A DNA stretch of 64,000 bases, taken from contig NZ_CP026107.1 of assembly GCF_002902965.1 (NCBI RefSeq), forward strand, positions 2,375,753 through 2,439,752. Reading direction: 5' to 3'. The stretch comes from Paraburkholderia hospita (lineage in GTDB: Bacteria > Pseudomonadota > Gammaproteobacteria > Burkholderiales > Burkholderiaceae). The translations under genes were made by a program, and so were the position numbers. Each line of letters opens with the position of its first letter. Positions within the stretch are counted from its first letter, which is position 1. Shown piece after piece: positions 54,603 to 63,718 of the stretch. A model generated the notes under the pieces. It had not been told where the DNA came from, did no database searches, and saw only the letters and a list, made by a program, of their open reading frames with translations.

Positions 54603-55844
54603 ATGACCACGCCCAATCTGCCGACCGGTCACGAGCCATCGGCCAGCACCGACCTCGCGCTATCCAACGGCGCGCCTTTGCCCCACAAGCGGCGCTTCGT
54701 GCTGCCTGTCGCGCTCGCAGCCGTCGCTGCCGCGCTGCTCGCGATCGGCATCGTGCCGCGGCTTCACGCCAGCACGGCGCTCACGCAGCAGGTCGACGCG
54801 CAGCGCTATCTGAGCGTCGACGCGTTGACGCCAACGCGCGCGCCCGCATCGCAAGAACTGCTGTTACCGGGCAATGTGATGCCGTACGCCGATGCATCGA
54901 TCTACGCGCGCACGAGCGGCTACATCCAGCACTGGTATGCGGATATCGGCGCGAAGGTCCAGGCGGGCCAAACGCTCGCCGATATCCAGACGCCGGAACT
55001 CGACGCGCAACTGCGTCAGGCGCGCGCCGACGAAGCGAACGCCAAAGCCAATTACAGCTTCGCGGACAGCACGGCGCAGCGCTGGCAGACGATGCTGCAA
55101 ACGCAATCGGTCTCGCAACAGGACGCGAACGCGAAGACGAGCGACAGCGCGGCGAAGCTCGCCGCATGGCAGGCGGCGCAAGCGAACGTGGCGCGGCTCT
55201 CCGAACTGGTGTCGTACGAGAAAGTGACGGCGCCGTTCAACGGCGTCATCACCGCGCGCAAAGTCGATGTCGGCGCGCTGGTGACGGCGGGCGGCTCGCC
55301 CGGCATCGCGGCCAACGGCGGCGAGCTCTTTCATATCGAACAGACCGACCGTTTGCGCGTCTATGTCGACGTGCCGCAAAACGACGCGCAGAGCATCGCG
55401 CCGGGCACGAAGGTCTATCTGACGACGCAGCAATATCCGGGGCGTCAGTTCGACGCGAGCGTCGCGCGCAGCGCCGATTCGATCGACCCTGTGAGTCGCA
55501 CGCTGCACGTCGAAGTCGATGTCGACAATCGCGACGGCGCGTTGCTGCCTGGCGCGTATGCGCAGGTTCATCTCGCGCTGGTTACGGCGCATCCCGCGCT
55601 CGAAGTGCCCGTCAGCGCCCTGCTGTTCCGGCCGGACGGCGTGACCGTCGCCGCGATCGGCAAGGACGACAAGGTGCAACTCAAGACGGTGACCATCGGC
55701 CGCGACTTCGGCACGTATGTCGAAGTTGCAACGGGGCTCGATGCGACCGACCGCGTCATCAACAATCCCGGCGACGCGATCAGCAACGGCGAAACGGTGC
55801 GCATCGCACCGGCGACGTCGGCGACGCCGGCGAAGCACAGTTAA
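54603..55844 (+). CDS. RND periplasmic adaptor (membrane fusion protein)
   Basis: 413 residues, 9 bases after the pump gene. One N-terminal TM (RFVLPVALAAVAAALLAIGI, about 37-56) anchors it. Adaptor features: NVMPYADASIYARTSGYIQH, VKAGQTLADIQTPELDAQLRQA (with a one-residue variant), then YEKVTAPFNGVITARKVDVGAL and a beta-barrel ending in VAAIGKDDKVQLKTVTIGRDFGT. No lipobox. Forms the link between the divergent pump and the channel encoded downstream. Confidence 0.93.
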   Translation: MTTPNLPTGHEPSASTDLALSNGAPLPHKRRFVLPVALAAVAAALLAIGIVPRLHASTALTQQVDAQRYLSVDALTPTRAPASQELLLPGNVMPYADASIYARTSGYIQHWYADIGAKVQAGQTLADIQTPELDAQLRQARADEANAKANYSFADSTAQRWQTMLQTQSVSQQDANAKTSDSAAKLAAWQAAQANVARLSELVSYEKVTAPFNGVITARKVDVGALVTAGGSPGIAANGGELFHIEQTDRLRVYVDVPQNDAQSIAPGTKVYLTTQQYPGRQFDASVARSADSIDPVSRTLHVEVDVDNRDGALLPGAYAQVHLALVTAHPALEVPVSALLFRPDGVTVAAIGKDDKVQLKTVTIGRDFGTYVEVATGLDATDRVINNPGDAISNGETVRIAPATSATPAKHS

Positions 55845-55863
55845 GCGCGAGGCGAGACTCATC

Positions 55864-57324
55864 ATGTTCAATGTCCGTGCGTCGCTGGTTCGCAAGTCGG
55901 TCGTCATTGCTGTCGCAAGCGCGCTGACGGCGTGTTCGACGCTGCCACACTACTCGCAGCCGCAAACGGCTGTTCCCGATCATTTCGCGAGCACGCCGCA
56001 GGCATCGGCGGGATGGACGCTCGCCTCGCCTGCCGACGCGCAGTCGCGCGGCCCGTGGTGGACGCTCTACGGCGACGACGAGCTGAACAAACTCGAAGCG
56101 CAGGTCGACGTGTCGAACCAGACCGTGGCCAAGGCCGTCGCGCAACTGGAAGCGGCGCGCGCGATGGTCGACTATCAGCGCGCCGGTTATGCGCCCACTG
56201 TGACGGCGGGAACGTCGGCGCAGCGCTTTCGAACCTCGCAGAACATCGTGCACCGGGGCCTGGCGGGCCATACCGTGCCCGATTTTTCGGTGGGCGTTGC
56301 GGCGAGCTGGGAGCCCGATCTGTTCGGTCGTGTAAAGGATGCGACGGTCAACGCGCGCGATAACGCGCAGGCCAGCGAAGCGGATCTGCAATCGGTGCGC
56401 CTTGCCGTCGCCGCCGATCTCGCCACCGACTATTTCGATCTGCACTCGCTCGACCGGCAAAAGAAGCTGCTCGACGATACCGTCACCGCGTACGCGGCCG
56501 CGCTGCGCATCCTGCAACAGCAGTTGAACGACGGCGCAATCGATGCGTCGGCCGTCGCGCAGGCTCAAACGCAGCTTGAAAGCACGCGCACGCAGGACAG
56601 CGATATCGACGTGCAGCGCGCGCAGCTTCAGCACGCCATCGCGACGCTGATCGGGCAGCCCGCTTCGTCGTTTTCGCTGTCGCCCAAGGTCGAGACCATC
56701 GCGCTACCGCAGATTCCGGCAGGCGTGCCGTCGCAATTGCTTGAGCGCCGCCCCGACATCGCTGCCGCCGAGCGGCGCGTGGCCGCCGCGAACGCGCAGA
56801 TCGGCCAGGCGCGCGCGGCGTTCTATCCGAATCTCACCCTGTCGGCGACAGCGGGGCTCGAAAGCACGTTCTTTGCGCCGTGGCTCACTGCGTCGAGTCT
56901 GTTCTGGTCGCTTGGCTCGCAGATCGCGGGCACGCTGTTCGACGGCGGACGCCGCACAGCGGCACTGAAGGGCGCGAACGCGCAGTATGACGGTACGGTC
57001 GCCGATTACCGGCAAACGGTACTGGTCGCATTTCAGCAGGTCGAAGACAACCTGTCGTCGCTCGATACGCTCGCGAACGAAGCCGACAGCCAGCAACGTG
57101 CAACGACAGCGGCAGACCTTTCGCTGAAGCTGACGTCCAATCGCTTTCAGGCAGGCGCGGTCAACTACCTCGATGTCGTCACGGCGCAGACCATCGCGTT
57201 ATCCAATGAGCGTACGGCCGAGCAAATCGACGCGCGACGCATCGACGCAAGCGTGCGGTTGCTGAAGGCGCTGGGCGGCGGCTGGGATCGTGCCTCGTTG
57301 ACGGATGCGCGCGCAACGGATTGA
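55864..57324 (+). CDS. RND outer-membrane channel lipoprotein
   Basis: 486 residues from ATG 55864 (GAGGCGAGAC upstream). Lipobox Cys24 in SALTACSTLPHY. OEP repeats include LASPADAQSRGPWWTLYGDDE in the first half and VPSQLLERRPDIAAAERRVA in the second. It completes the third tripartite efflux system; stop at 57324. Its coding sequence is preceded by 19 non-coding bases after the adaptor. A shared longer frame from 55717 overlaps the adaptor and is not used. Confidence 0.93.
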   Translation: MFNVRASLVRKSVVIAVASALTACSTLPHYSQPQTAVPDHFASTPQASAGWTLASPADAQSRGPWWTLYGDDELNKLEAQVDVSNQTVAKAVAQLEAARAMVDYQRAGYAPTVTAGTSAQRFRTSQNIVHRGLAGHTVPDFSVGVAASWEPDLFGRVKDATVNARDNAQASEADLQSVRLAVAADLATDYFDLHSLDRQKKLLDDTVTAYAAALRILQQQLNDGAIDASAVAQAQTQLESTRTQDSDIDVQRAQLQHAIATLIGQPASSFSLSPKVETIALPQIPAGVPSQLLERRPDIAAAERRVAAANAQIGQARAAFYPNLTLSATAGLESTFFAPWLTASSLFWSLGSQIAGTLFDGGRRTAALKGANAQYDGTVADYRQTVLVAFQQVEDNLSSLDTLANEADSQQRATTAADLSLKLTSNRFQAGAVNYLDVVTAQTIALSNERTAEQIDARRIDASVRLLKALGGGWDRASLTDARATD

Positions 57325-57400
57325 CAGCCGCTAGCGCACACGTGGCGTGCAAATACGCGCTGTCGCGTGTTGTCTCGACTGCAGCGTCAATGACGGTCGT

Positions 57401-57424
57401 CGTAATATATGGCCGTTCATAACG
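57401..57424. promoter_or_regulatory. Weak ModE-like inverted repeat before the oxyanion-binding gene
   Basis: CGTAATATA (57401-57409) and TCATAACG (57417-57424) form an imperfect inverted repeat (six of eight positions), 17 bases before the ATG at 57441. It resembles ModE sites (CG-TATATA arms), which fits the proposed molybdate/tungstate role, but the match is poor. Confidence 0.3.
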
Positions 57425-57440
57425 CACCGGGGAAATCGTA

Positions 57441-58313
57441 ATGCGCAAGCTGTTGTTGTCGGGAATCGTTTTGACGGGTCTTCTTTTTACGGGCGCCGCT
57501 TCCGCCGATGAAGGCAAGGTCGAGGTCCTGTACGCGGGTTCGCTGGTGAATCTGATGGAACGCAGCGTCGGTCCGGCTTTCGAAAAGGAAACAGGTCTGC
57601 ATTTTCAGGGCTATGCGGCGGGCTCGAACCTGATCGCCAATCAGATCAAGGGCAAGCTGCGGCGCGGCGACGTGTTCATCAGCGCGAGCCCGACCGTCAA
57701 CCCGGGCCTGATGGGCGCGGCGAACGGCGATCATGTCTCGTGGTACGTGACGTTCGCCGAGTCGCCGCTGATGATCGGCTACAACCCGCAAAGCCGCTTC
57801 GCCGCCGACTTCAAAAAGAAGCGCTGGGATGAAGTGCTGCAGGAGCCGGGCATTCGCATCGGGCGCACCGATCCGAAGCTCGATCCGAAGGGCGCCTTCA
57901 CGGTCCAGATGATGACGAAGGCGGCTGAGCTCTATAAACATCCGGACCTCGTCGAGAAGACGCTCGGCGATCCGGAGAACCCCGCGCAGGTGTTGCCCGA
58001 AGAGACGCTGGTCGGGCGGCTGCAATCGGGTCAGCTCGATGCAGGCTTCTTCTATTCGACGGAGACCTCCGATCTGAAGATTCCCGCGCTGCGCCCCGCG
58101 CCCGAGCTTCAAGCGAAGGCCAGCTATACGCTGACTATCCTCAATGACGCGCCCAATCAGGCGGGCGCGGCGCGCTTCGTCGACTTTCTGCTGAGCGCGT
58201 CCGGTCGTGCGTTGCTGAAGCAGCATGGCGTCGATATCGTCAAGCCGGTCGTGACGGGTAACGCGCAAGCCGTGCCGTCGTCCGTGCAAGCCGTGCTCGA
58301 CGCCGCGCAATGA
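57441..58313 (+). CDS. Tungstate/molybdate-type periplasmic binding protein (WtpA/ModA-like)
   Basis: 290 residues. Sec signal MRKLLLSGIVLTGLLFTGAASA. The mature start KVEVLYAGSLVNLMERSVGP matches the WtpA-type oxyanion binders (AGSL is the first anion-contact loop), followed by FISASPTVNPGLM and RIGRTDPKLDPKGAFTVQM, which also recur in that group. It should trap molybdate, tungstate or a similar anion. Its stop overlaps the start of the permease-ATPase fusion by 4 bases (ATGA), so they form one importer. Ligand inferred from family only. Confidence 0.85.
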   Translation: MRKLLLSGIVLTGLLFTGAASADEGKVEVLYAGSLVNLMERSVGPAFEKETGLHFQGYAAGSNLIANQIKGKLRRGDVFISASPTVNPGLMGAANGDHVSWYVTFAESPLMIGYNPQSRFAADFKKKRWDEVLQEPGIRIGRTDPKLDPKGAFTVQMMTKAAELYKHPDLVEKTLGDPENPAQVLPEETLVGRLQSGQLDAGFFYSTETSDLKIPALRPAPELQAKASYTLTILNDAPNQAGAARFVDFLLSASGRALLKQHGVDIVKPVVTGNAQAVPSSVQAVLDAAQ

Positions 58314-60193
58314 CACGCAAGACCGCGCGGCCGCTGCTGTGGCTTGCCTGCCTGCTCGCCGTCTATCTGTGCGCGCCGTTCATCGCGAGCATTCCACAGG
58401 TTGGTCACGCGGACTGGACGGGCGTCGACTGGCGCGGCACGTGGTCGGCTGTGGCGGTCTCGGCGGGCAGCGCAAGTGTCGCGGCGCTCGTGATCCTGAT
58501 AGGCGGCGTGCCGCTCGGCTACTGGCTGTCGCGTTCGACGTCGCGCGGCATGGCGCTGCTCGGCTTTATCGTGCAGTTGCCGCTGGCGCTGCCGCCACTG
58601 ACGAGCGGCATTTTGCTGCTGTTTCTACTCGGGCCGTATAGCTGGCTCGGTCGACTGACGAACGGCGCCCTCACCGATTCGTTCGCGGGCATCGTGCTCG
58701 CCGAAACGTTCGTGGCTGCGCCGTTTCTGGTCGTCGCGGCGCGCTCGGCGTTCGCTGCGATCGATCCCGTCTACGAAGACGTCGCGGCCACGCTCGGACA
58801 TCGCGCGGCAAGCCGCTTTTTCCGCGTGATGCTGCCCATCGCCTGGCCGTCGATCCGCGCCGGTCTGGTGCTCGCGTGGCTGCGTGCGTTTGGCGAGTTC
58901 GGTGCGACGGTGATGGTTGCCTATCATCCGTATTCGCTGCCTGTGTACACGTACGTCGTATTCGGCGGCCAGGGCTTGCCCGCGATGATGCCGTTGTTGC
59001 TGCCGACACTCGTCATCGCCGTGTTGTGCGCGGCGCTCTCGGTGGCGTGGCGTGATGGTCGTTCGAGCCTGTTCGATATTGTCGAAAACGGCGATGCGTC
59101 GGACCAACAGGCGCGGGTTGAAGCGCGCCTTGGCCTGCCAAATCCCCGTCTCGCGTTCGGGCTCAAACGTCATCTCGGCGCGTTCGATCTCGACATCGAA
59201 TGGACGCCTTCGACGCGGCGGCTCGCGATCATTGGCCCGTCGGGCTCCGGTAAATCACTCGCGCTGAAGTTGATCGCCGGGCTCGAACGCAATGAAGCGG
59301 GGTTCGTGCGCTTCGGCGAAACGCAACTGGATGCGCTGCCGCCCGAGCAGCGCCACATCGGCTATGTGCCGCAGGACTACGGGCTGTTTCCGCACATGAC
59401 ACTGAAGCGCCAGTTGTCGTTTCCCGTCGATGCGGATGCCGCGAGCGCGCGTTATTGGACCGAGCATCTTGGACTGTCGGCGCTGATGGATCGCTTGCCG
59501 CGTCAGCTATCGTTCGGTCAGCGGCAGCGCGTCGCGCTGGCGCGCGCGCTTTCGCGGCACAGCCAGCTCTTGTTATTCGATGAGCCGTTTTCCGCGCTCG
59601 ATACACCGCGCCGTCGCCGGCTTCAACAGGCGCTGCGCGCGTTGCAGCGCGAAATTTCAGCCGTCACCGTGCTCGTCACGCACGATCCCGACGAAGCCGC
59701 ATTGCTCGCGGATGAAGTGCTCGTCATCGAGCGTGGGCGCGTGCTGCAGGCAGGCGCCGTCGATCACGTTTTCCGTCAGCCCGCGTCACTGCAGGTCGCG
59801 GCGCTGCTTGGATTGCATAACGTCGGTGAAGGCGCGATACGCGGGCCAGGCTCGATCGAAACCGCGTCGGGGCTCGCGATCGACACGGCGGACCGCGCCA
59901 TCCCTGTCGGCCAGCGGGTGATGTGGCGTGTCGCGCCGTCTTCGATTGCAATCGCGGCGGACGGCGCGCACGTCGGAAATATCGATTCCGTCGAGTTGAG
60001 GCACGGTGATCTGTTCGCGGTCGCAAATATCGGCGGCATGCGCTTCGATATCGCTTGCGATGCCGAACCGGCGCATGTGCTACAACGCGGCCCCGCGCGC
60101 TTTGCAATCGATCCGCGCGGCGTCAGCGTGTGGACGAGTGGCACGCGCGTCACGCCACCGGAAAGCCTCTTGTCGATTGCGTCACAGCCGTAG
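58310..60193 (+). CDS. Fused ABC permease-ATPase for oxyanion import (ModB-ModC type)
   Basis: 627 residues. Residues 1-250 are a ModB-like permease with about six helices (LPLALPPLTSGILLLFLLGP) and an EAA-type coupling loop (DVAATLGHRAASRFFRVMLP). Residues about 265-500 are a complete ATPase: Walker A GPSGSGKS (309-316), signature LSFGQ (400-404), Walker B LLLFDEP with D424 and E425, and the H-loop in VLVTHDPDEA. A TOBE-like tail follows (about 520-627). Fusion of permease and ATPase in one chain is uncommon; usually they are separate genes. The LSFGQ variant replaces the more common LSGGQ but is seen in ModC proteins. Confidence 0.88.
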   Translation: MTRKTARPLLWLACLLAVYLCAPFIASIPQVGHADWTGVDWRGTWSAVAVSAGSASVAALVILIGGVPLGYWLSRSTSRGMALLGFIVQLPLALPPLTSGILLLFLLGPYSWLGRLTNGALTDSFAGIVLAETFVAAPFLVVAARSAFAAIDPVYEDVAATLGHRAASRFFRVMLPIAWPSIRAGLVLAWLRAFGEFGATVMVAYHPYSLPVYTYVVFGGQGLPAMMPLLLPTLVIAVLCAALSVAWRDGRSSLFDIVENGDASDQQARVEARLGLPNPRLAFGLKRHLGAFDLDIEWTPSTRRLAIIGPSGSGKSLALKLIAGLERNEAGFVRFGETQLDALPPEQRHIGYVPQDYGLFPHMTLKRQLSFPVDADAASARYWTEHLGLSALMDRLPRQLSFGQRQRVALARALSRHSQLLLFDEPFSALDTPRRRRLQQALRALQREISAVTVLVTHDPDEAALLADEVLVIERGRVLQAGAVDHVFRQPASLQVAALLGLHNVGEGAIRGPGSIETASGLAIDTADRAIPVGQRVMWRVAPSSIAIAADGAHVGNIDSVELRHGDLFAVANIGGMRFDIACDAEPAHVLQRGPARFAIDPRGVSVWTSGTRVTPPESLLSIASQP

Positions 60194-60201
60194 CCGTCGC
60201 G

Positions 60202-61179
60202 TCAGGTCAACACGACGATCTTTCCGTTCGCTTCGTTTCGCTCCATACAGTGATGCGCCTGGACAATCTCGTCCAGCCGAAACACCTTGCCGATATTGAT
60301 GCGCAACTGGTCTCGCTCGATCATGCGAATCAGGCGTGCAAAAGGTGTCGTGACGAATTCCTGCGAACCGCCGTTGTAGACGGTCAGCTTCACTGTGCTC
60401 GGAATGGCTTCCAGCGGATCAAAATCGTCGAAGGTCCACGCGTTGCCGACGATGCCCGTCATGCAGACAATTCCATTCGGTCGCGCGCAACGCAGCGAGT
60501 CCTTCAAGGTCGTCGTCCCGACGAGGTCGATTACCTTGTCGACGCCGCCGCCCGGAAGCGCTCTGACTTCCTCAGCGATGTTCCCGGAATCGATCACGAC
60601 TTCGTCGGCGCCGTTTTGCAGCAGAAATGGGCCTTTGGATGCGTTGCGCGTGGTCGAGATCACGTACGCGCCCGCATGCTTCGCCAGCGCTGCGGCTGCA
60701 AGGCCGATGGAAGTCGTCCCGCCACGGATCAGCAAGCGATCTCCGTGTTGCAGTCCGAGCGCCCTCGATAGCGATCCCCATGCTGTTTGCAGCATCTCGG
60801 GCAACGCGCCGAGTTTTTCCCACGGCAGGTTCGCGTCGAACTTCTGGATCTGGCTTGCCGGCACACATGTGTATTCCGCGTAGCCGCCATCGAACTGACG
60901 CCCCATGCCGCCCATCGCCGTGGCCACGACATCGTCCTTCTGGAATTCGCCGCCGGGCGCTTCTTCGACGACACCCACCGCTTCGATTCCAAGAATGCGT
61001 GGAAAGCTCACGTCCGGTGAAAACCCACGGCGCGTGAAGAGTTCGGAACGGTTCAGCCCAAACGCCTTGACGCGAATGAGCACCTGGCCGGCTTTAGGCA
61101 CGGGCACCATGCGTTCTTCGAGCCTTAACACCTCCGGTCCGCCAGGTGTACGGATGACTACAGCCGTCATCGTCGCCAT
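60202..61179 (-). CDS. Zinc-independent MDR alcohol dehydrogenase/quinone oxidoreductase
   Basis: 325 residues from ATG 61179 (GGGAGAC upstream). The GroES-like half (VPVPKAGQVLIRVKAFGLNRSE) and the NAD(P)-binding Rossmann half (LLIRGGTTSIGLAAAALAKHAGA) are clear. The catalytic zinc ligands are absent, which places it in the quinone-oxidoreductase branch, NADPH-dependent reduction of quinones or enones. It ends QAHHCMERNEANGKIVVLT, the usual tail. Convergent with the ABC fusion (8-bp gap). Start chosen on the first Met with a ribosome-binding site. Confidence 0.9.
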   Translation of the reverse strand: MATMTAVVIRTPGGPEVLRLEERMVPVPKAGQVLIRVKAFGLNRSELFTRRGFSPDVSFPRILGIEAVGVVEEAPGGEFQKDDVVATAMGGMGRQFDGGYAEYTCVPASQIQKFDANLPWEKLGALPEMLQTAWGSLSRALGLQHGDRLLIRGGTTSIGLAAAALAKHAGAYVISTTRNASKGPFLLQNGADEVVIDSGNIAEEVRALPGGGVDKVIDLVGTTTLKDSLRCARPNGIVCMTGIVGNAWTFDDFDPLEAIPSTVKLTVYNGGSQEFVTTPFARLIRMIERDQLRINIGKVFRLDEIVQAHHCMERNEANGKIVVLT

Positions 61180-61410
61180 GACTGTCTCCCTTGTGTAGTT
61201 TTCCGGATGTCGATTCGACGCGGCACGGCGTGTGTGCCGCGCGCGATGAAAAATTCGCGGTTATTCGGAGATTTCTCTCGTTGTGGCGATACTCAACTGA
61301 TCAACGTATGGCTTCCATGATGTAGATCATGAAAGCACGCTGTTTTGATGGCGATTCACAACCGGCGCGGATAGCGAACGTGCTATATGCCCGCGTCCCG
61401 AATTGCAATG

Positions 61411-61863
61411 TCACTCCTTCGGAGGCGACATCTGGCGGAACGCGTTTTGGTCGATGCCATGGCGAGTAATCTTGTCGTACAGAGTTTTACGCGGCAAACC
61501 TAGCTGTTCGGCAGCCCTGATCACCTGTCCACCTGCGCTGCGCAGCGCTTCCTCGATATAGCCGAGCTCCGCACGCACCATCCGCGATGCGAGCGAATCG
61601 GCACCTGCGGGAGGCTGCGGCAAGCCATCATCGAGGCCGAGCGTAAAGCGCTCCGCTACGTTCTTCAGTTCGCGGACATTGCCCGGCCAGTCATGCAGTT
61701 GCCAACGCATCATGTCTTCCGACGTCCAGGCGGGTTCGGGTTTGCCGTATCGCGCGCACGCTGCCCGCACGAAGTGGGCGAACAGTTCGGGAATATCGTC
61801 GGCGCGCTGCCGCAACGGAGGCAGTTCGATCGACACGACGGCACACGCAAATCCGCAATTCAT
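61411..61863 (-). pseudogene. Truncated sigma-54-dependent activator (C-terminal remnant)
   Basis: About 150 codons survive: the end of the AAA+ domain (VSIELPPLRQRADDIPELF), the sensor-II stretch (WPGNVRELKNVAERFTLG), and the Fis-type DNA-binding domain (GGQVIRAAEQLGLPRKTLYD). The receiver domain and the Walker A/B and GAFTGA parts of the ATPase are missing. The coding match stops abruptly near 61850, just before the mipA promoter, so the 5' part was removed by a deletion or recombination. A short DNA-binding-only protein could still be made from the ATG at 61863. Confidence 0.82.
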
Positions 61864-61982
61864 TGAGGGTCAGGTATGGCGTTTGCTGCTTTCCCGCCGG
61901 ATTCCCTCTTCCTGAATTGAACACGTTATGTGTGGCCGCAACGGACCGCGTCCGCGATCCATAACCCAAGACGTTCGTCGAC

Positions 61983-62825
61983 ATGACAAAGCTACCGGTC
62001 TACGCCAGCCTCGCCTATCTCATCTGCAGCGCGCCAGCCGCCCTGGCGCAAACGCCGTCGCCCCTTGGCGAATGGCAATACTCCGCAGGTATCCCACTCG
62101 ACAAGCTGTTCCAGCCGAACAACCGGCCCGATTGGGAGGCGCGGATCGGTATCGGTTCAACGTTCGAGCCGCGCTACGACGGATCCAACCGCTATCACAC
62201 GCTGGTTGGGCCAAGTACCGACATCCGCTACAAGGACCTCGCTTTCCTTTCGACAGGCGAAGGGCTGGGCGTCAATGTTCTGCAAGGCCCGAACTGGCGC
62301 GTGAGCATCGCGGCCGTCTACGATCTTGGCCGGCGCGCGCACGACGATCCCTCACGACTCGATGGCCTTGGCAATATCAATCCAGCGCCCGAGGTCAAGC
62401 TGGCCGGGGAATATGTGATTTCGAAGGAGTTTCCGCTGGTGTTTCGCGGCGCGGTGACGCGTAGCTTCGGCGGGTCCAACGGATGGGTCGCGGACCTCGG
62501 CGCGTATATGCCGTTGCCGGGCAGTTCGGAGAGTTTCTTCTGGTTCGCCGGACCGTCGGTGACTTTTGCCGACTCGAAGTATATGAATAGCTGGTTCGGC
62601 GTGAATGCGACGCAGGCGGCGAATTCCCAATACTCGCAATACGACGCCAGCGCGGGGCTGAAATCGGCAGGGTTCGGCGTCACGATGATCTGGTTCGTCA
62701 ACAAGCATTGGTTCGTGACGGCGGATGGTGCGCTCAAACGGTTGTTGGGCAGCGCGGCCAACAGCCCGATCACGCAGACAAAGACGAACGGCGTGTGCGA
62801 TGTGTCGATCAATTATCAGTTTTAG
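61983..62825 (+). CDS. MipA/OmpV-family outer-membrane protein
   Basis: 280 residues. Sec signal MTKLPVYASLAYLICSAPAALA. The mature part follows the MipA/OmpV beta-barrel pattern: RIGIGSTFEPRYDGSNRYH, VLQGPNWRVSIAAVYDLGRR, EVKLAGEYVISKEFPLVFRG, FFWFAGPSVTFADSKYMNSWF, and the terminal NGVCDVSINYQF with a final aromatic residue for outer-membrane insertion. Family members scaffold murein hydrolases or mediate stress responses. It is 119 bases from the truncated sigma-54 activator and divergent to it. Confidence 0.9.
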   Translation: MTKLPVYASLAYLICSAPAALAQTPSPLGEWQYSAGIPLDKLFQPNNRPDWEARIGIGSTFEPRYDGSNRYHTLVGPSTDIRYKDLAFLSTGEGLGVNVLQGPNWRVSIAAVYDLGRRAHDDPSRLDGLGNINPAPEVKLAGEYVISKEFPLVFRGAVTRSFGGSNGWVADLGAYMPLPGSSESFFWFAGPSVTFADSKYMNSWFGVNATQAANSQYSQYDASAGLKSAGFGVTMIWFVNKHWFVTADGALKRLLGSAANSPITQTKTNGVCDVSINYQF

Positions 62826-63182
62826 GGTGTTTCGGATCAGGGGTTCGCGCTTCGAGGGATTGTCGTAGCGCGGACGGGAGATGGGTGTTGGGCGGTCTGT
62901 TTCGGTCGTTTTTATCCCTTCGAATTACCTGGTGATCCTTACGGTTGATTTGGAGACAGCGCTCGAGTAGCGCCCGGCGGGCAGTTGGCGAGACGCTTTT
63001 GGGGCTGTTTTTGGCAGGTTTCCTGGCTCCGCGAATGAGTGAATGCAAGCGCTTGCTGGTCGAAAACGGACTAGCGGCTGGTGATGTTGGCCGTAGGTTT
63101 GCGTCGCGTGCGACCCGATTTTGGCGTTGAGCGGGTAAAGGCACGCGATTATTTACCGTAAATAGACGGCGGATCGGCGTGA
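62826..63182. other. Non-coding segment before the first origin repeat
   Basis: No frame longer than about 75 codons with a ribosome-binding site, and codon statistics look random. It contains the first of two TATTTAC-type palindromes (63150). Otherwise nothing recognised. Confidence 0.5.
63150..63164. repeat. Palindrome TATTTAC-C-GTAAATA, first copy
   Basis: Perfect 15-bp odd palindrome. A second copy at 63470-63484 differs at two central bases. Flanking bases are also shared (T before, then GAC or CAC after), so the pair appears conserved. Confidence 0.7.
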
Positions 63183-63469
63183 TGTCCCCGCTTGGGGTGA
63201 GTCTGGTCGCGATGCGCTGCTGTCTGCAGGGCATCCGCGCGAATGTCCCCATCTAGGGTGACCGGTGTGAGCGATTCTTTAGAAGCGGCGTGTCTTTATT
63301 GCCGTTCAAGGTAGCTAAGGCGAGATGGAAGTCCTTTTCACCGCGGCATCACGGCCGAATCGGTTCAATGTCCCCATTCGGGGTGGCGTCCGCTGCTGCA
63401 GAGGACAACGCGTCGAATTGTCCCCAGCTGGGGCGAACGATCTTGGCGAGCACCGAACTGGCTGGCACT

Positions 63470-63484
63470 TATTTACGATAAATA
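63470..63484. repeat. Palindrome TATTTACGATAAATA, second copy
   Basis: TATTTA-CGA-TAAATA, 320 bases after the first copy, with the same flanks. It precedes the A+T-richer segment. Confidence 0.7.
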
Positions 63485-63685
63485 CACCGGCCGCCAGTTT
63501 GCGATTTCGTGATTCAAGAAAATTGCGTTTTGCACTCAGAGAGTTAGCTCTGGTTGCTGTTAACGCTTCGAGCTTTGTTCGATTTGCACGACCGCTGAAT
63601 GTTTGCTTTGCAATCGAATCTCTCGGTAGGAAACAGCAACAAAAGCTCGGCGATTGTCCCCGGATGGGGTGTATTGAGGTTTGTA

Positions 63686-63718
63686 TACCGTTTGGTAAAC
63701 AACGTTTACTTCGTTTAC
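63686..63718. repeat. GTAAAC/GTTTAC inverted-repeat cluster
   Basis: TACC-GTTT-GGTA (63686-63697), then GTAAAC-AAC-GTTTAC (63695-63709), then another GTTTAC (63713-63718). The dense overlap of inverted and direct copies suggests a partition or initiator site. Confidence 0.55.

Noticed and set aside
51297..54632. 1111-codon open frame on the minus strand opposite the third RND pump gene
   Set aside because: Antisense shadow caused by high-GC codon bias. The translation is Arg/His/Asp-rich without domains, while the plus strand gives a canonical RND pump.
61691..61984. 97-codon minus-strand frame overlapping the sigma-54 remnant and the mipA start
   Set aside because: Its second half is the remnant gene read in another frame; the first half (KQQTPYLTLNELRI) matched no family I recognise.
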